Assembly (NCBI RefSeq): GCF_000771875.1
Contig: NZ_JPXX01000005.1
Location: 62,001-126,000 of the forward strand
DNA length: 64,000 bases
Reading direction: 5' to 3'
Source of the DNA: Gallibacterium genomosp. 1
Lineage (GTDB): Bacteria; Pseudomonadota; Gammaproteobacteria; Enterobacterales; Pasteurellaceae
Shown: piece after piece, positions 61,407 through 64,000 of the stretch
How the letters are laid out: every line of letters begins with the position of its first letter
How positions within the stretch are numbered: position 1 is the stretch's first letter
Program-made: the position numbers and the translations under genes
Notes under the pieces: model-generated
What the model was told of the DNA's origin: nothing
What the model saw: the letters and a program-made list of their open reading frames with translations, nothing else
Database searches by the model: none

Positions 61407-63077
61407 TTATTTCGTAATACGTTTATATTTTATACGTTTTGGTTGGACGGCTTCAGCACCAAAGGTTTTCTTCTTCCACTCTTCATAATCAGAGAAGTTA
61501 CCTTCATAGAAAGTGACTTTACCTTCATCACCATAATCCAAAATGTGAGTAGCGATACGATCCAAGAACCAGCGGTCGTGAGAAATAACCATCACACACC
61601 CCGGGAATTCCAAGATAGCATTTTCCAATGCACGTAAGGTTTCCACATCAAGATCGTTGGTTGGCTCGTCAAGGAGCAGCACATTTCCGCCACGTTGTAA
61701 TAATTTGGCTAAATGCAAACGACCACGTTCACCACCTGATAATTCACCGACACGTTTTTGTTGATCAACACCTTTAAAATTGAAGCGTCCTACATAAGCA
61801 CGACTTGGAATTTCAAAGTTACCGATCTTCATAATATCCAAACCGCCGGAAACTTCTTCCCACACAGTTTTGCTATTATCCATCTTGTCACGGAACTGTT
61901 CGACAGAAGAGAGCACCACAGTGTCCCCTAATGTAACAGTGCCTTTGTCAGGTTGTTCTTGACCGGATAACATTTTGAATAGCGTAGATTTTCCAGCTCC
62001 GTTTGCTCCGATAATACCGACAATTGCACCTTTAGGAATATTAAAAGATAGATTATCAATTAAAGTACGATCACCATATGATTTGGATAAATTTTCCACT
62101 TCAATGACTTTATCTCCTAAGCGAGGACCAGGTGGGATAAAGAGTTCGTTGGTTTCATTACGTTTTTGATAATCGCTACTATTTAATTCTTCAAATCTAG
62201 CCATACGGGCTTTGCTTTTTGCTTGACGTCCTTTTGGATTTTGACGAACCCATTCAAGCTCTTTTTCTATTGATTTTTGACGAGCTGATTCGGTTGCTGC
62301 CTCTTGTGCTAAACGTTTTTCTTTTTGCTCTAACCAGGAAGAATAGTTACCTTGCCAAGGAATACCTTCACCACGATCAAGCTCTAAAATCCAACCGGCG
62401 ACATTATCCAAGAAGTAACGGTCGTGGGTAATAGCTACAACAGTGCCTTCATAATCGTGTAAGAAACGTTCCAACCAAGCCACGGATTCCGCATCAAGAT
62501 GGTTTGTTGGTTCGTCCAATAATAGCATATCCGGTTTTTCTAATAGTAGACGGCAAAGCGCAACACGGCGACGTTCACCACCGGATAAATGTTCGATTTT
62601 ACTGTCCCAATCTGGTAAACGTAAGGCATCTGCTGCACGCTCTAATTGATTCTGTAAGTTATGACCGTCGTGAGCTTGGATAATCGCTTCTAATTCAGCT
62701 TGTTCTGCTGCTAATTTATCAAAATCCGCATCTGGATCAGCATATAGTGCATAAACTTCATCTAATCGGGTTAATGCATTTTTCACTTCGTGAACTGCTT
62801 CTTCAATCGCTTCTCGCACGGTCTGTTGTGGTTCTAGTTTTGGTTCTTGTGGCAAATAACCGATTTTAATGCCGGGTTGTGGACGAGCTTCCCCTTCAAA
62901 TTCTTTATCTACACCTGCCATAATGCGCAATAAGGTAGATTTACCGGCACCGTTTAAACCGAGTACACCGATTTTTGCACCGGGAAAGAAACTTAATGAA
63001 ATATCTTTTAAAATTTGACGCTTCGGTGGCACAACTTTGCTCACGCGATGCATTGTAAAAACAAATTGTGTGGACAT
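61407..63077 (-). CDS. ettA: Energy-dependent translational throttle protein EttA (ABC-F)
   Basis: ABC-F ATPase that binds the ribosomal E site and gates the first elongation steps according to the ATP/ADP ratio. The 556-residue protein has two ABC cassettes: Walker A GLNGAGKST with LSGGERRRVALCRLL, and GANGAGKST with ELSGGERGRLHLAKLL. They are joined by a basic linker (about 245-320). The N terminus MSTQFVFTMHRVSKVVPPKR is EttA-specific. Monocistronic. Confidence 0.95.
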   Translation of the reverse strand: MSTQFVFTMHRVSKVVPPKRQILKDISLSFFPGAKIGVLGLNGAGKSTLLRIMAGVDKEFEGEARPQPGIKIGYLPQEPKLEPQQTVREAIEEAVHEVKNALTRLDEVYALYADPDADFDKLAAEQAELEAIIQAHDGHNLQNQLERAADALRLPDWDSKIEHLSGGERRRVALCRLLLEKPDMLLLDEPTNHLDAESVAWLERFLHDYEGTVVAITHDRYFLDNVAGWILELDRGEGIPWQGNYSSWLEQKEKRLAQEAATESARQKSIEKELEWVRQNPKGRQAKSKARMARFEELNSSDYQKRNETNELFIPPGPRLGDKVIEVENLSKSYGDRTLIDNLSFNIPKGAIVGIIGANGAGKSTLFKMLSGQEQPDKGTVTLGDTVVLSSVEQFRDKMDNSKTVWEEVSGGLDIMKIGNFEIPSRAYVGRFNFKGVDQQKRVGELSGGERGRLHLAKLLQRGGNVLLLDEPTNDLDVETLRALENAILEFPGCVMVISHDRWFLDRIATHILDYGDEGKVTFYEGNFSDYEEWKKKTFGAEAVQPKRIKYKRITK

Positions 63078-63349
63078 AGTTCTCGCTGTTTGTTTTGTGA
63101 TTTGATAAAAGCATTATTCTACTGGAAATTATTGCTTTTGACCATTTCACGATGAAAATTTCAGTAACACCGAAAAAATGAAAAGATCTGATGAATCATA
63201 TTGGCTGAATAAAACATAAAAATATGCTTTTATATACAAAATATGATTGCAACAAGGAATGTTGGAATAGTAATATCAATCAGACTATTTATATAAATAG
63301 TACACCACAGCATTATATTTAATTACCATTGCTATTTGAGGAATCTTTG

Positions 63350-64000
63350 ATGTCAAGACCAATAAATTTTGTAATGATTTCACCCCATTTTCCCACCAAT
63401 TTTGAAACGTTTGCACATAGGTTGCGTGAAAACGGTTTTAATACATTAGGAATTGCTGATGCTCCTTATGAATCATTAAGCGAAGGACTACGCAATTCAC
63501 TAACAGAATATTATCGTGTTGATAATATGGAGGATTATGATCAAGTTTATCGTGCAGTTGGCTATTTTGCACATAAGTATGGACGGATTGATCGTATTGA
63601 ATCGCATAATGAATATTGGTTGGAGTTGGATGCAAAACTTCGTACTGATTTTAATGTGTTTGGTTATAAAAACGAAGATATGAAAATGATTAAAACCAAA
63701 TCACAAATGAAAGAAGTGTTTAAAGAAGCAGGGTTGAAAGTGGCGAAAGGGCGTGTTTTTTCTGATGAAGAGGATGCTCATCGTTTGGCTGCAGAATTAA
63801 AATTGCCAGTGATTATTAAACCGAATTCGGGTGTTGGAGCGAGTGACACTTATAAAATTCGTACAAAACAAGATTTAATACATTTCTTTGAACATAAAGC
63901 ACCAAATGTTGAATATATTATGGAGGAATTTATCGATGGAGATATTGTGACGTTTGATGGTTTAGCCGATCACAATGGGAATATCGTATTCTATTCCAGT
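63350..64000 (+). CDS. ATP-grasp domain protein, N-terminal 217 codons (truncated by window)
   Basis: An open frame from ATG 63350 (SD GAGGAA at 63338-63343) runs to the last base of the window without a stop. The product begins MSRPINFVMISPHFPTNFET. It has a pre-ATP-grasp domain (about 1-110) and then ATP-grasp features: a KTKSQMKEVFKEAGL helix, the lysine-containing LPVIIKPNSGVGASDTYKI (about 149-167) and VEYIMEEFIDGDIVTFDG. The family contains carboxylate-amine/thiol ligases; substrate unknown. The 272-bp gap before it holds the divergent promoters for ettA and this gene. Confidence 0.85.
   Translation, partial: MSRPINFVMISPHFPTNFETFAHRLRENGFNTLGIADAPYESLSEGLRNSLTEYYRVDNMEDYDQVYRAVGYFAHKYGRIDRIESHNEYWLELDAKLRTDFNVFGYKNEDMKMIKTKSQMKEVFKEAGLKVAKGRVFSDEEDAHRLAAELKLPVIIKPNSGVGASDTYKIRTKQDLIHFFEHKAPNVEYIMEEFIDGDIVTFDGLADHNGNIVFYSS

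Overview
The window is a stretch of Pasteurellaceae chromosome, AT-rich and densely coded. Evidence is the family-typical gene neighbourhoods (prfA-prmC-sirB1-kdsA, lolCDE, pheM-pheST-ihfA, lolB-ispE-prs, tsaB-yoaA), a nanE-nanK-yhcH-siaR-nanA sialate operon, an HI1450-type DNA-mimic gene and an HxuA-like two-partner secretion locus. I cannot name the genus. No rRNA, tRNA, CRISPR array or intact insertion sequence was seen.

Layout. 1-8.3 kb: end of prfA, prmC, a SirB1-like gene, kdsA, a 2-hydroxyacid dehydrogenase, the lipoprotein exporter lolCDE, and aroG behind a TrpR-like operator. 8.6-20 kb, mostly minus strand: tsaB-yoaA, a padR/GNAT/DNA-mimic operon, ppc, aspC and purEK, with yeaD and ycgN on plus. 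20.2-28.1 kb, plus strand: pepN, pyrD, zapC, rnm, yciO, rluB, cysB. 28.2-32.1 kb: sialic-acid catabolism operon behind a CRP-like palindrome.

32.2-41.5 kb is an accessory haem-acquisition island. A tpsB-tpsA pair (HxuB/HxuA type) runs on the minus strand. A TonB-dependent haem receptor with hugX and hugZ runs on the plus strand. A 137-146 bp divergent promoter region containing a Fur-box-like site lies between them. The receptor side would take haem across the outer membrane and HugX/HugZ would handle it in the cytoplasm. The tpsBA side would export a very large surface protein that probably captures a host haem carrier. The right edge carries a decayed IS30-family transposase tail. The only three perfect H. 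influenzae-type uptake sequences in the window lie inside this island, which suggests arrival by transformation from another Pasteurellaceae.

41.5-64 kb returns to core genes: ruvAB (LexA box), an EamA transporter, ogt, rlmJ, gor, fbp, cdd, an RluA-like synthase, the pheM-attenuated pheST-ihfA operon, an NlpC/P60 lipoprotein, lolB-ispE-prs, a small unknown gene interrupted by an in-frame amber codon, grpE, nadK, recN (LexA-controlled), ettA, and the start of an ATP-grasp gene that runs off the right edge.
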